A stretch of DNA of 64,000 nt, from the NCBI RefSeq assembly GCF_000247695.1, contig NW_004624751.1, positions 25,069,219-25,133,218 on the forward strand, read 5' to 3'. Position numbers and translations under genes: made by a program. Under the pieces are notes generated by a model. That model made no database searches and was not told where the DNA came from. It saw nothing but the letters and a program-made list of their open reading frames with translations. How positions within the stretch are numbered: the first letter of the stretch is position 1; each line of letters starts with the position of its first letter. Origin of the DNA: Heterocephalus glaber (taxonomy: Eukaryota > Chordata > Mammalia > Rodentia > Bathyergidae). Below, one piece after another: positions 12,286 through 25,853 of the stretch.

Positions 12286-15200
12286 AAAGTGGTTGTAGGG
12301 TCAGCCCTGCTTCAAGAGATGACAAACAGCCTCACTTGTCAGTGGGAGAACCATAAAGAATTTGTAGCCATCTCTAATCCACTGTAGTAGAGTAAGTCCC
12401 AGGTTCTTCTGGTTTAGGTAATCTTGGTAGATTTTGATAATTCACTTAACTAAGTATTCTGGGAAGGTCATGGTTGACTTATGGGTACATTTCAAAGAAA
12501 CCAACTTCAAAACAAAAATCAAAGCAAAACAAAAAAATTGAAGAAAAAAAAAAAAGGAAAACCAAGTCCCAATGGAGTTGTAGATTGTAGATTGACCTTA
12601 TCTGCTCCTTTTTCTGTCTCCTCACTATATAGTTGTGTTACTATTTTCTCATCTTCCTCCCATTATCCGTTGTTTCCTCTTCTGTCAGTATCTTAAATTT
12701 CTAGGTCAATCTACTACCTTTCCTTTTTTTATTTTTCTACACTTCCACTTTCTAGTTTCTCATATCTTCCCTTTGTCTTTTATAAATCAGTGTCATTGCA
12801 TCGTGAATGCCTATAATGAACAGCGCTGTGTAGGTTGATCATTTGGTAAAGAGCTGTATGCTGTTGTGATTGTGTAAATATTTACTAAGGTACCAGTGTA
12901 TAGTGATGGTACCTTATTTGTTGTGCAACTCTTTGTTTTTCCTGAGGGTCTACTTAATAATTTTTGTTGCCTTTTCTGTTTTAATCAGACTTAGATTTTA
13001 ACATCTCAAGCATATAGACTCATCTGTGAGGCATTTGTTTCCTTGGTGCTCCTGGGCTAGGTCCCTGTGCTCTTCTGTTCCAGTGGGGCTGATGGCAGAG
13101 GCTGCGGTACAGTACTCAAAGATAGTTCGCCATTTCCTAAATCCTGTGACTTTCTGTTTCATTCCAACATATCTTTAAATAGTTTCTCCAAAATGGTCTT
13201 ATGAGTGAACTTGCTGAATCCTTCCTTGATTGAAAAGGTGTCTGTTCTGTGACAGAATATTTTTTCAACTATATAGGAAAAGAAATACCTAAAGGCCTAG
13301 ACCATTGTTTGCTAAGGATGGTATATATAAATGTAGGGAGATACGATTCCTTGTTTTTTATTTTCTGATCTTGTATTTGTCTGGTCAGCATCGTTAATTT
13401 TTGTTGTTCATATTTTTGAATTTTAGAAAATGTAATCAGACACTATGTTGTTAGAGTTTTAAAATACTTAAGTACAGTAGATGACCAATGAGTGAAATTC
13501 TCTCTTAAATGACTTAAAAGAGGAAATCATTATGGTGGAACAAATAGATAGGCCTCTCTTAGAAGAAATGGCAAACTGCCTGGAATAAGGCAGGATTGCC
13601 TAAAACTCTTGTTTCAGTAAGGTTTGTCTCTGTGAATGAATGTGGGCTTTATCTTAGATCGCTGTTAGCAAGGCCCAGGGAGGTTGTGGGCCTTTGGCCA
13701 GTTCTGCTCTGCAGGTCAGTTGTTTGCCCTTCTTTGAACCAGCTGCTGAGGTGATAAGGGTGGGATATAAACTCCATTAACAGTATTCATGGCTGGAAGA
13801 AAAATATTCTTTATTGTTTTAGGATAATAGATGGAACTGTCTGGGAGGCAAGACTGAGTTTTTCCTACCTCTGGAAAGGTGTGAGATTTGCAGCTTGTGG
13901 TTTTTAATGAAGGAAACTGGGTTAAACATTCACCGTTTACATAAATCATAAGCAGGTGAAATAAACCTGTAGAAAATATTGCTTGAAAGCAGGCACTACG
14001 TGAATAGCCAGTTGTGGGGCAAACATAGGACTCAGCGGGTATGCCTGGAGCCAGAGGGTTGCAAAACCAACCTGATCCTGTAGATAAATAAGGAAGCTTA
14101 AACAAGCTAACCAATTAAAATAGAAGGAATATAAATATTAACTAGTCTGGAGCCATGAGACATACCAAGGTGTCAGTTATTTTCACTAGTAGGTTATGAA
14201 CTTCACAAACTGTTTATGGGTTTGCTGTTTCTAGTAACCCATTGAGTAACGCAAAGAATTTTTATAAATAGTATTAATAGTATACAGATATTATAATGTT
14301 GGAGGAATGGATTCCATATTATGATTCCTGCAATTGCCCTCACTTTTAAAAGAAATTAGTAAAAAAGGACTTGGAGTTTGAATTGAGCCTTTTACATGTT
14401 CATTTCTGTTTAGGTACTCCCTGGTAAGAGCCAGTCAGTGCAATGAAGAGTTGATAGGGAGATGTGTGCTTTTTTAGGCCTATTCTTATCTGCTACTGAT
14501 ACCCACCCAGTTCATTCCAGGCACTGTCTGCCTGTTCTTTGTTCCTTACAGGATGACCTTAACATTTAAGGGAATGGTATTTTTTAAGAAAATAAAATCA
14601 AATGTGAAAAACTTGTTTTTTATTCTACACACTTCTACCTGGAAACACATGCCTGTCTTTAGCACCTACACTCTGACTGTTAATAGCTTTGTGCTTGGTT
14701 GATACCTTATATACTAAATGAATTCCCTTTGGCAAAGGGCACCAATTTCCCCCTTACTGCCAAATTCAAGCAAGGATTTTGCACATTGTAGTCACTCACT
14801 GAGTGTTTGTTGAATGAAATTAATTAGCTACAGTTCTGTTCCTGTCTTGTTTCCCCGTAACTCAAAATCTGCTGTGTTGAAAGCACAGTACTCTTGGCTT
14901 CAGTGCCCAGAATCATTGCCAAAAGCAAACTTGATTTGTGGTTTATAACAACAAATAGATGAATGAACAAAGCAACCAGCTACATGATTTCAAATTTTTT
15001 AAAGAATGGTTGGCAAATCTGACTTCTGTTTTATTTGAAATATAATTATTTGTGCTATTGAATAATAAGGCGAATATTCTGGCAAGTATTTGGCACATAG
15101 GTAGTTTGTGCTGGACATTCCTTTTCTTTTCTATAATTTCCTTAAATCTTTAAAAAACTGTACAGCTGAAACACCTGGCAAACTGATGTAATACATGGCC

Positions 15201-15409
15201 AAAGTCACCATGGTTCTTTTCATGAATGTCATTGTTTTTGATAACCTCTTGTGTTTGATAATGTTAGTCTTTTTTAGAATTCACAGGGGTTGTAGCAAGA
15301 CCTAAAGTCTTTGGAGTCTAAACTCTGCCTCTGCCAAGCCAGTGCAAATAAATAGGGACGTAAATGTTAATATGTGTTTGAGCTCAAAATAAGTGGGTCT
15401 GAGATGGCA

Positions 15410-15560
15410 GTAAACTTGCATTTAAAGTTTCAAAGCTTAAGTATCAGCTCTGTGTTTACTAGTTATGTGACCTTTACTTTTTCAAGGTAATTATACTTGT
15501 TTCCCTCATAAGGTAATTGTAAGAGTTAGCTTAAAATTAGTTGAAAAGCACCTTTTAAAC
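15410..15560 (+). mobile_element. MIR SINE
   Basis: The core reads CAGCTCTGTGTTTACTAG, TTATGTGACCTTTACTTTT, then TGTTTCCCTCATAAGGTAAT and TGTAAGAGTTAG. This is the standard MIR order (TAGCTGTGTGACCTTGG, CTCATCTGTAAAATGG, GTGAGGATTAA) with heavy divergence. Confidence 0.75.
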
Positions 15561-16143
15561 TATTAAACTGGATATGTAAGATTATAATTACCAAGTAATA
15601 TTATATAACCCTATTTCAAAGCAACTCATGTAGACATTTTCAGAAACCAAATCCTTGTGATATACTAACTCATATTTTTCCTCTAGGAAAGTGAATATCC
15701 ATATTATTCAAAAAAGAGTTTTTATTTATACCATTTAAAAAACTTTTTCCAAGAATGTGGAACCTATATCTTTCCCAGGTAAGGGAAACCCCAAACTGCT
15801 CCACGTTATAGACCTGGCCTGTGTATCACCTAATGGATTAGGCACCAAGGATATCCACCCATTTACCCCTGTGTAATGTTTGCAGCAGGGTCTGGCAGAC
15901 AGTATGTCCTACAGAATTTTATTATATAAACATTAAGAACTAAGAAAATATGAGGTTTTGTAGTAAAAAGGTGGTTAAATGTCACATTTCAGAGACCCGT
16001 TCAGTAGAAGGAGGGCTCAGAGGACTGAGTCTACAAAGGCTTCAGCAGTGCCTAGGAAATGACCATCTTCTTCATGTGTAGAGAGCTTGGCAGCAAAATG
16101 AAGAAAAAACAAAACTCAGTGCACCATTAAGAGCAAACAAAGG

Positions 16144-16206
16144 CTATCTGTCTGTCTGTCTGCCTGCCTGCCTGTCAGTCCGTCTGTCTGTCTCTATCTC
16201 TCTCTG
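16144..16206. repeat. (GTCT/GCCT)n tetranucleotide repeat
   Basis: About 15 tetranucleotide units, mainly CTGT and CTGC, with a TCTC tail. Confidence 0.9.
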
Positions 16207-16744
16207 TATTTTAATTTTCAAATTTTAAGAATGCTAGAAGGACAAAGGCCACAGCAAAGAAATGATTCTAGATCTTAAAGAAGTGGTGTATGGTGGGATT
16301 TGGTGTCCCTGCGACGAGGACATGGAGTAAGGGCTCAGGAAAGATAAAGCAGTCACTCTAGAGCCGGGAAGGAGAACATCTTCTGAGGTTAGAGGACATA
16401 GCAGAAGACAGCTGCAGGGTCAGTGAGATCCCCAAGTGGATGAAGGCGAGCACGTGAGAGAATATAACCGAGGTGGTCTCACAAGTGCCAGTGAACTCGT
16501 GGATCACCTGCTTTGAGAATATTCTCTGCTGTTTTTGGACGAAGGTGATTAGAGAATAAATGAGTAGATAGGAGAGTATCATCTGAGGGACAATGGGAGG
16601 GACCATGAACATTGGAGTGACGTGGGAATGAAATTCGAGGAGGATATGGGAATAGTTATAGTAATGTATGGAGCATACCACTATAAGTTTTAAATATAAT
16701 TTTTTGTGGTCATTTTGTGTGTATTTTTAAACATAGTCTTTGGC

Positions 16745-17860
16745 TTAGTTTTTCAACAAATACTTACTTGTTGAAAATCTTCTGTTTCCTAGGGCTTATA
16801 GCTTAGTGTGTGAAGACAGACATTAGAAGGATGAGGAAGTAAAACAGTACATGTGGTGATGTGTGCATAAGAGAAAAATTTTGCAGGATATGGTAGGGAG
16901 AGGGAGCGAGGGAAGAAGAGAGAAAGGAAGAAGAATGAGAGAGTTTCAGGCAGGGTGGCTAGTGAAGTTCTCACTGAAAAAATGACAGCGGAGTGATGAC
17001 TTAAAGGAGAGAGGGACAGTTTGGAGCTTCAGGTTCGTGGAGGAAGCCGGCTGCTCTGTGGGAGAATCAGTGGCTGGGCTCACTGAGCAAGGAGGGAGTG
17101 GTAGGAGATGAACTCAGAGAGTAAGGTGAGGACATGTAGTGTGGGGTCTTGTAATCCTTGGGACTGGATGGAATGACTAAGCAGTGTGATACAAATCCAA
17201 CAGAGAAGAGCACCTATTCCTGCGCCCGAGGTAGCTTCAGGGCTTAGAGTCCTGGGAGACAAGAAGGAGTAAGCAGAGGATATTGTAAAAGGAGAGCCAG
17301 GGAGTTGGAGAAAAACTAGGGCAATGTGGGTGTCTCTGAATCCAAGAGAAGAAACTATTTCAAAGAGGAGGAGATGATCCTGTCATAGGCTCCCCATGGG
17401 TCTAGTAAGATGGAGAACAAGCATCAGCTATTGGATTTAGCAGTCTCACAGTCATACCAGCTGCTTTGCTGGGGGATCAGGACAACTGCCTGACTGATGT
17501 GGGTTCAAGGAGGAAAGGGTGAAGTCTGACACCATGAGTGCAGGCAACTGCCGCTGGGGAGAGAATTGGCCTGGTAGCTAGAGAAGGGAGTGGGGTCAAG
17601 ATAGTTCTTTTAGGATGGAATTGTAGAGCAATTTATTTGTAAGCCGACAGGGAAGATAAAGTAGAGAAGAAAAGAATTAAAGCTATAGAAGAGTGAAGTG
17701 GGAATGACTGCAGCAGCATCCATTAGGATGCAAAGGGCACTAGCATCTGATGTCTAAGGTGTTTGCATGGGGTGGTGGTGGAGGAGAGGGTGGTCTTAGT
17801 TGGCAGCAGTAATTCACAGTATCATGAGAGAAGACAGAGTATGAGGGCACAGATGCCTCT
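16745..17860 (-). mobile_element. Long LINE-2 (L2) fragment
   Basis: Over about 1.1 kb the + strand has the purine-rich wording of reversed L2. It starts at the 3' end (TTTCAACAAATACTTACTTG), passes AGTGGTAGGAGATGAACTCAG and GGTCTTGTAATCCTTGGGAC, and goes on into the ORF2 part (TATTGGATTTAGCAGTCTCA, GGTAGCTAGAGAAGGGAGTG). No intact frame remains. Confidence 0.65.
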
Positions 17861-18397
17861 GGTTGATAGAGGTAGGAACGTGTACAATCTCTTTTTGAAC
17901 ATATATCTAAAGATAATGTATATTTTATCTGTATATTTGTTCCATCTCTGTGTTTCTATCCATTCATCTGTCTAATCTACCTATGTACTTATCTATACAG
18001 ACATGCATATATATTTATTATACTATATTATATATAATATATACATACAGTGATTCTGCCAAAATAGGAGAGAAACTGCCAGCTTTTGACAATTAACCGT
18101 GAGGTCAACTGTAATTTTCTGGTCTTTTTGTGCACCTCTTTGAACTTCACATGTAACATCTTTAAGCTCTCATTCTCAGCCTTGAGGAATTACAGTTAGA
18201 AAGATAAAATATTAGATTATAGCTCACATTCATTGATTGTTTGAACTCTGAGGCTACCAATGCAAATTAGTCTTTAGACAATGGGAATGGACATCCCAAA
18301 GTGAATGAAAATTGCTGAAGGTGAGACAGAATTCCTTGGTGTCAGAAACGAGTAGCACCTTTAGAAACACTGGAGGGCTTAGCGTTTAGAGATCTTG

Positions 18398-18512
18398 GGG
18401 TATAGAAGGCTCAGTGATAAAACACTTGATTAATATGTGCTTCATATGTGCTGAATTGTCCCCCAGCACTGCAAATACCAAACAAAACCAAAAAAACCAA
18501 ACCCCAAAACCA
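18398..18512 (+). mobile_element. Degenerate ID-like SINE
   Basis: An A-box-like AAGGCTCAGTGATAAAACAC and a B-box-like segment ending CCCCCAGCACTGCAAATACC are followed by an A-rich tail with CAAAACC units. It is older than the sharp GGTACC-type copies elsewhere in the window. Confidence 0.65.
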
Positions 18513-18931
18513 ACAGACCGCTCTTGAGCAGCAGTGATGGTGCTCATATTGGACCCCATTTGATTCCACATTAGGTCACTCTGGATGTGAGCTTATGCCT
18601 AGTCTCCTGGATGCTGGACCTTTTACCTATTGAGATGTGATTGTTTTGACCTTTTCAGTTTAAGACTTTAAGTTAATCACCCATCTTGAAGATTTATTCT
18701 TTCTGTGACTTCTGGCACCCTTCCTGTGACTTCAGATTTCTAAAGATTTATGGATAATTTCTCACAGTTGTCTGTATTTTAACTTGTTAATTTATGACCT
18801 TTTCTTTCTGTCCACATTGTCTGTTGAATTTTGTCCTCATCTCACTAACACCATTGTCTTGACACCTAGAACTGGTGTGTAGTGGCCAAAAGTACCCAAT
18901 CACCATAGCATGATTGATTGGATACCTTTTT

Positions 18932-19113
18932 TTTCTAGTATTAGGAATTGAACCAAGGGAGCCCTGAGCTACATCCCCATCCCTTTTTATTTTTTATTTA
19001 TTTTTTTAAAGATGAGGTCTTGCTAAGTTACCCAGGTGGGCTTCAAACTTATAATCCTCTTGCATCAGCCTCCTGAGGAGCTGAGATTACAGGTGTGTGC
19101 CACCATACATGAC
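18932..19113 (-). mobile_element. B1/ID dimeric SINE
   Basis: On the + strand an ID-like reverse copy (TAGGAATTGAACCAAGGGAG, CCCTGAGCTACATCCCCATC) is joined through a T-rich linker to a reversed B1 (AGATGAGGTCTTGCTAAGTT, CCTCCTGAGGAGCTGAGATT, GTGTGCCACCAT). This two-part design is known for B1/ID chimeric SINEs of several non-muroid rodent lineages. Confidence 0.8.
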
Positions 19114-19708
19114 TCTTGGTTGCTTTTATTGAACTTATAAATTGTAATAATAATTATATGCTTGCATTTATCAGAATGATTTCCTAAAATTGTGAAATGA
19201 TTTAGTCAAATTATGATTTTTAAAATTCTGTAGAATTTAGTCAGTTTAACTGTCATTATCTACAGAATTGAAAATAAAAAGAAGCCAGCTCTGGAAATAT
19301 GATAATGAGATAAGATTGAGCTTTTTTAAAAATGAGTTTGTTTTTTACTTATAGTGGTATTTTTTGAAAAAATAAAGGGAAAAGACTGAATGGTCATTTC
19401 TAAGATAAATGAAAGTGTACAGAAGAGAAATGTGGTTGTAACTTAACTTTAATATGAGACCTAAATAGTCTGATTAAAGCTTTTGTCTTTTTTTCCAAAT
19501 CTCTTTTCAAGGTTATAATTCATTTTGGTTGCAGGCTCATTAATAGCTCACAGTCTGTAGAGTGAATGTTCCTGGAAGTGTATCACAAAGTTGTCATGGA
19601 GATGGGAATCAAGTAAGCAGAGTACTGTCCTTCTGTTTTAAGTGTGGTAAATGGAGAAGAGACTGGAATATTTCAGCCTGTCTGCTAACTTAAAAAATAT
19701 CACATGCA

Positions 19709-19806
19709 GGGCCGGGGATTTAGCTCAGTAGTTTCTGTGTCTGCTGCTCAAGTGTAAGGACCCAAGTTCGATCCCTAGTACCAAAAACAAACAAACAAAC
19801 AAAAAA
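19709..19806 (+). mobile_element. ID-type tRNA-derived SINE
   Basis: The head GGGCCGGGGATTTAGCTCAG holds the polymerase III A box, AAGTTCGATCCCTAGTACC the B box, and a (CAAA)n tail follows. A 10-base target duplication ATCACATGCA flanks it (19699-19708 and 19807-19816). It is one of the cleanest copies in the window in the sense orientation. Confidence 0.95.
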
Positions 19807-19849
19807 ATCACATGCAAAAAACTGCATGAACCCAGAGTAGACAGTGATC

Positions 19850-20062
19850 AAAAACAGCCATCATTTAGTGAGTACTTGGTATGTAGCAACCATACAAGCT
19901 GTCATTTTATCTCACAAATCCTTACAACAATCATTTGAGGTAGGTATCTGGAAGCCGTTTTAAAAATTAAAAAACTAAAGCGTGAGAATTCATAATAAAT
20001 TTGTGTAAGGCCACACAGACAGTAAATGAGAGAGTTGGTATTGGAGCCAGTTTGAACATTTT
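19850..20062 (+). mobile_element. MIR SINE
   Basis: It keeps the MIR order: CATCATTTAGTGAGTACTTG, ATCCTTACAACAATCATTTG, AGGTAGGTAT, then GTGTAAGGCCACACAGACAG and AATGAGAGAGTTGGTATTGG. It lies 34 bases downstream of the ID target duplication. Confidence 0.85.
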
Positions 20063-20406
20063 CAGGTGGCATTAAATTCTAATTAAAACCAATATGGTCA
20101 TAAGATTAGCAGGTAATTGAATGAAATGGTAACTTAGGCCAATGTTATAATACGTTTATTTCTGTGGGGACTAGAACCATGGTTCTAAAGTGTGCTTTAC
20201 AGAACTTTGAGATTAGGGGTCATCACATTAAGACTACTATTGTCATCATAATGTTAAAATGTTAGGAGTCTTCTTTATTTTGACATTTGTACTGTTGGTG
20301 AACAAGTAATGGTAGGCAAAACTGCAAGAATCTTAAGAATTAATGTAGTGGCACCAAATTTTACCAGTTTTCACTGTATTCTTCACCATCAAGAATTCAG
20401 AGTTAA

Positions 20407-20510
20407 GGACTAGGGAAGTACCTCAGCATAGAGCACTCATCCAGCATGCCTGAGGTCCTGAGTTCAATCCCAGTGCCACTCTCCCCACCCCCCAGCCCCC
20501 AAGAGTCAAA
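20407..20510 (+). mobile_element. Diverged ID-like SINE
   Basis: GACTAGGGAAGTACCTCAGC resembles a decayed A-box head, and AGGTCCTGAGTTCAATCCCA is a B box. A C-rich rather than A-rich tail follows. Confidence 0.6.
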
Positions 20511-20682
20511 CTTAAGGAAAAAGTAAAGCCAGCTCCATTTACGGATATCTTTGATGAATTAGTACAGAACATTCAATTCATTAAAATTTGCTCCTTTGCT
20601 CTTTTTCATATAATATGCGATAAAACGGGAACTGCACACCCCAATAGAGTGGTTGGCTGGGGGAATGCATTTGTGCAGTTCT

Positions 20683-21178
20683 ATGAATTGAGTGGTAGGC
20701 AGTCATGACCCCTAAGTGTGTCTATGTCCTAATCTCAGGAACCTCTGTATATATTATTTTGCATGTCTTTGGAGTGCTGGCCTTCAAGATGGGAAGGTGA
20801 TCCTCAGTATCCTGAGTGGGCCCAAACTAATCATATGAGTCCTTACAAGGAGATGAAGAAGGTGGACCGGGAGATTGGGGAGATGTGATGTGAGGACTCA
20901 GCTAGCTATCTCTGAAGATAGATCAAGGGGACCATTAACCTGGGAATGCAGAGGCCCAGTAGAAGCTGAGAACAACTCTCAACTGACAATTAGAAAAAAA
21001 ATGGGGACCTCAGTGCTATAACTGTTTAAAAAAAGGCTTCTCTTGTTGAGACTCCAATAAGGATCACAGTCAGCACCATGACTTTATTCTGGTGAGACTT
21101 GCTGGACTATGACCCACAGAACTGAAGGGAATGAAGTTTGTGTTATTTTCTTAGGACAGCAGCAAGAAACCAATACAA
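20683..21178 (+). mobile_element. MLT1-type MaLR LTR (old ERVL-MaLR copy)
   Basis: The wording follows the MLT1 LTR through its length: a start near ATTGAGTGGTAGGCAGTCAT, GAGTGGGCCCAAACTAATCA, ATGAGTCCTTACAAGGAGAT, GATGTGAGGACTCAGC, and the 3' end AAGAAACCAATACAA. No retroviral gene sequence lies next to it, so it is a solitary LTR. Confidence 0.75.
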
Positions 21179-21404
21179 GTGAGCTGAACTAGCCACCATT
21201 TCATAGAACACTATTTTGTAAAAACTCATAACAAAATAGCCATTTTTAAAATGATTTCTAACAAAAAATATGGTTAGTCTTTTAGCACACATTTTGTTGA
21301 AAATGAACAAAGTGATTTTACCACTTCAAGGAAAACAGTTGACAGCACTTAAATTTTTGGAAAGCTTGTATTCATCATTGTGAGCTTGATAGCTTGCAAA
21401 TCTT

Positions 21405-21495
21405 TTTTTTTTTTTTTTGGTACCAGGGATCGAACTCGGGTCCTTGTGCTTGCGCAGCAGGCAGTGAAACCACTGAGCTAAATCCCTGGCCCAAT
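21405..21495 (-). mobile_element. ID-type tRNA-derived SINE
   Basis: A near-complete minus copy: poly-T, GGTACCAGGGATCGAACTCG, GGTCCTTGTGCTTGCGCAGC, then CCACTGAGCTAAATCCCTGG. The 8-base repeat CAAATCTT at 21397-21404 and 21496-21503 is its target duplication. Confidence 0.93.
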
Positions 21496-21905
21496 CAAAT
21501 CTTAAAGACTTGATGAGACTGGTGGTGACTTTAACAAGCGTGATATTTTGATAATGTCTTACAAAATGTGTTAACATTTGCATAAGTCAGTGAACAGGTA
21601 TTTTCCAAAAGACCAATGCATCAGTTAACAAAGTCATGGATTGTTTAAAAACGTTCAAAATACAAGAAAATGAAATGGATTTTAATGGAACAGAATATAG
21701 AGAGTTCACTGATACAGTTTCAGATTTCACATTGCCACAAACAAGAAATTATCAATTGTTGAGTTGGGGATAGTATCAAAAGAGAATATTCACTGTTACC
21801 TGAAAAGGTTCTAAAATCCTGCCTTTTATATGTTTGTATAAGACTAGTCTTTCTTCGTACCATGGCAGATTGAGTACAGAAATAGATATGAAAATCCAAT
21901 TGCTT

Positions 21906-21980
21906 CTTTTTTGGTACCGGGGATGGAACTGGTGCTTGGGAGGCAGGCGGTGGAACCACTGAGCTAAATCCCCATCCCTC
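21906..21980 (-). mobile_element. ID-type SINE with internal deletion
   Basis: It has the same minus-strand layout as the copy at 21405 but lacks about 15 bases in the centre (GGAACTGGTGCTTGGGAGGC replaces the longer normal text). A short TTGCTT repeat flanks it (21900-21905 and 21984-21989). It lies about 400 bases from the previous copy in the same orientation. Confidence 0.85.
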
Positions 21981-23599
21981 CACTTGCTTTTTATTTAATC
22001 GGATCTTAGAGAGACTTGCAAAATGGGAAATAATAGTGTTTTCACTAAAATTTTTGTTTTGAAAACTGGAGTTATTTAAAAAAATCAAGTAATATCAAAT
22101 ATTTTATTATTTTAAATGAATATATAAATAAAAATTTCTCAGTTGGAATTTCTAAAATGGCAAATATTGATAGGTATAACTGGACATATGAAAGCACTTA
22201 GAGGCCTGTAAATAATTTTAAAGAGTAAGAATTTCTAGAAAGCATTTTAAAAGTGTTGATGATCTGAATTATTGAGATAGAAAAATACCTAAGCCATGTT
22301 TTTAAGCACATACTAGGTCATAAAACTTTGTTTTAGAATGACCCTATTTATTCAAAATTTTATCCTTATATTAGCTATTTTAATTTTGAGAGATATGTAC
22401 AGGAGTGTTCGTTATGATTTCCATGGATGAATTTTTTCTGGGTATTTTCTTGTTTATATTTGTTGTTATGACTTTATTATATTAACATAAGCATATATCA
22501 TTATAGAAAACAAAGCTGTATTAAAAATCACATTATTTTATAACATTTACCATTTTATAAAATGAAGCCATATAAAGTGTACATAATGTTGTCTGTAAAA
22601 ACTGTTTTCATAGTGCATTCATTTTCAGAGATGCTAAATAATAGTTATGGGCTTTGGTCCAGATTTATTGCCCAACACCTTAATGTGGTAGTTTGAACTG
22701 ATATTTTTTTGATGATGTCATTGTTAGCATCACCCAGTAGATATTGATTTAGATATTTTATAGTGTAATAGTGTATCAATTTTACCTATCCTTTCATTTT
22801 CTGTTTGGTATTTGAGTAAGCCTTGTAGGATAGAATTAAACTGATGAAGTTTGCAAAAATACCATAAATTATTCAAAATTACGTCAGGAAAGGTAAGGAC
22901 CTCTTTTAGACAATATTTCTCTTTTTATTTGAATGATAAAAACTCTCCCACGGTGCAGTACCAGCAGTTTTGAAGATTACCTTAGTCTTTCTTTGTCAAG
23001 ACTCCCATAAGATGTAGTCTTATGGAAACCAGGATATAGAGTAAGAAAGTGTGAGATTGTTCGCTCTTTTCTTCTCCTTAATGTATAGAGTTAAGGTGTA
23101 GGAACATAAAATGATGAGAAAGTGTTTTGAAAATGGAGAGTTGGTTGTTTAAAATTCAGTATTGTATCTCTTACAGATTTAAAAGAAAATTTAATGATTT
23201 TAGAGGCAGACATCTCAGATTAAAAATTGGCTGGCTTCTAGTAGAAGAGTCAGATGGACAAACTGATGAACTGAAACATTAACTTTGATTTGGATATCTC
23301 AATTTTACCGATAATGTTAAGTATTATCATTTAGTTGATTGGATCAACAAAGTATAGGTATCTTGGCTGAGAGGGTAAAATGATACTGTCTGAAGCCAGT
23401 GAACCATTTTCTGAAAGGAGGCTATCTAAAGCCACAAGAAATTCTACATCAGTTAACCATCGAGTATCTTTAACAGTGTTCACTCTTTGCTGAACATGTC
23501 AGTGAGTTTTATGTTTGTAATAGCTGTATGTCAAATAGACATTGTGCACATGAGATTCATATTACATAAGAGGTTTTTGAATCCCTAAAGCATTCAATT

Positions 23600-23900
23600 C
23601 AGCCATCAAATATTTATTGAGTACTGAATTCATGATATTCACTGTGGCAGATGTGGGCGATAAATGTGAATAAAATAGGCATCTTCTTGTTGCCAATTAA
23701 GGTTTAGTGAAGTTGACGAACTTTATTTTATTCTATTTTTGGTACCAGAGATTGAACTGGGGTCCTTACGCTTGCGCAGCAGGCGGTGAAACCACTGAGC
23801 TAAATCCCTGGCCCAAGTTGACAAACTTTAAACAGATAGGTACAAATATTAATATGCTCACATATTGTGATAGTATTTGGCACTGAAGGTGTTGAATTCA
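23600..23900 (-). mobile_element. LINE-2 3' end fragment, split by an ID SINE
   Basis: The text CATCAAATATTTATTGAGTA and the following purine-rich bases resemble the reverse complement of the L2 3' end. The SINE at 23726-23814 interrupts it. Confidence 0.45.
23726..23814 (-). mobile_element. ID-type tRNA-derived SINE
   Basis: TTTTGGTACCAGAGATTGAA, GTCCTTACGCTTGCGCAGCA and CCACTGAGCTAAATCCCTGG mark a full minus copy. The target duplication is 16 bases with one mismatch: AAGTTGACGAACTTTA (23710-23725) and AAGTTGACAAACTTTA (23815-23830). Confidence 0.94.
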
Positions 23901-25853
23901 TTGAACACTGGAGATTTGCCTCCTTAGATAGATGTATCCAAAAAGCTATGTATGTACCTATAAGTTCAAAGTTGTGTAAATCAAGTAATAATTTAGCTTT
24001 GTGACTTTGATCTAGTCATTTAACTTCTTCAAGTCTTTATTTTGTTCCAATTTATTATTCTTGAGTAGACTTTAATTAATCATTTATTTTTAGATCAGGT
24101 TTGGGTTTACAGGAATGTTGAGGAACAACCAATTTATTTTTGAAAGTGGGATGAATAGGACTATCTTAGAGAGTTGTGAGAATTAGAATTAATGAATGTG
24201 AATGTCTTAGCACAGGTCATCATTCTTGAGCAGCTATTATTACTATGATCAACCTTTCCCCTCATTAAATTATCTCCTGTACTGATGAGAGCTAGTAAAA
24301 ACTTCATTGTCATCCCCAAATTTCTAGCTGCTTCACTGATCACCACGAGTTGGCGCCACCATTTAGTGTTCTTTTAAATCATTGTGTAGGTAATTAATTC
24401 AATGATTTTTTTCTTTTCTTTTTCGTAGTTACAGGATTTTATGAAAATCTAGAGTCCAACATAAGAATCAGTAGGTGATTTTGTAATTTTTAAAAATAAT
24501 GCTGTTCATCCAAAAACCAAACTGTTGAAAATAGTTTTTAATCTATTCATTCATATAAATGTAATACACATTAGAAGAATTTAGCTTTTAGTAAAATAAA
24601 ATTTAGAGATGTATTGGTGAATGCAAATTGGTATATGTGGAAATCAGAAGTTAAGGTCAAACAAAGAATAAAGAGTAAAATCATGCTGATAGATTTTATG
24701 CTAACAACATGGTCCCACAGCTGTACTAATGCTCTGCAACAAATTAAACAAATTATAATTTTGAAACTGAAAAATCTCAATTCATAATATTTTTATATTT
24801 CAAAAGGGAAACTAAGGCAATAAGTGAATTCTAGCAATTAGAAGGATATTTTGCATGCTATTAATATGCTAGTATATGCTACTTTTATGTATTCATTGTA
24901 GCACTAGAGTTTCCCAGCGAACTCTTATTTGGTCTGGTTTAAATGAGATATATGCATATATAATGTCAATAAATATATTAATAGAATACTACTAAGATGT
25001 TTTGTAATTCAAGTATTTGCAAGTTCCTACTGGTCCTGATTTATTAGTAAAATTATACATAACTAGTAGTAAGTGAAAGTCTTTGTTTTGTTCCTTTGTT
25101 TTTGAACCTACCATTGTGCCACCCATGGGATAGTACAGTGTTATTTGTATTACATAATTGTTGTAGATAGGCCTTTTTGCTCTTATTTCAGGGCCATTTT
25201 GAAACCTGCATTAAAGAGAATTGATGAGGTATTTTCTTCTAGAAGCAAATATGATGTTAGTAGAAAATCAAGAAGTAATTTGTATGTCAGATTTCTATAG
25301 TTTTGGACAACAAAGGGTACAAAAGTAGCTGATGGTTATAGACATTATTCTCCTAGGGCCCCAGTTCTCACAAAAGGAATGTTTCTTGGAGACAGTAGCT
25401 GGAATATTTGACATTTACCTGCCTCACTCTGAAATTTAAGGTTCTCTACTGTACAAACATTTATTTAGCAGTTGATTAGGAACTAGAGACCCCTGCTGTG
25501 TTACACTGAAGGCAGGATGTTCACACTGTGAATTAGAAAAAATTTGTTATACATAATATATAATGTTTATGAAGACATTTATAATACATAACTCACATGA
25601 TTAAAATGAAAAGTTACAGGCAAGAACAATTAACCCCCAGCTGCTCAATAAATTCTTGTGACAGGATAAATTCTGATTAAAAACACCATTTGGAAAAAAT
25701 TGAATCTGTATTTTCCAAGCTGAGATGTCATTAAGAAATTTAATTTATATTAATTGTATTTATTAACAAATCACATTTCTTTGTGAAGAATGCCCCAGAA
25801 TAATGCATGTAGAACCAAATTGCAGGTTGAAGTAATTTTTAAATGGTTATTTA

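Noticed and set aside
16144..16206. Regular repeat considered as a CRISPR array
   Set aside because: It is a tetranucleotide microsatellite with no spacers; the host is a mammal.
19709..19785. tRNA-like segment with A and B boxes
   Set aside because: It is the head of an ID SINE with an A tail and target duplication, not a functional tRNA gene. The same holds for the other ID copies.
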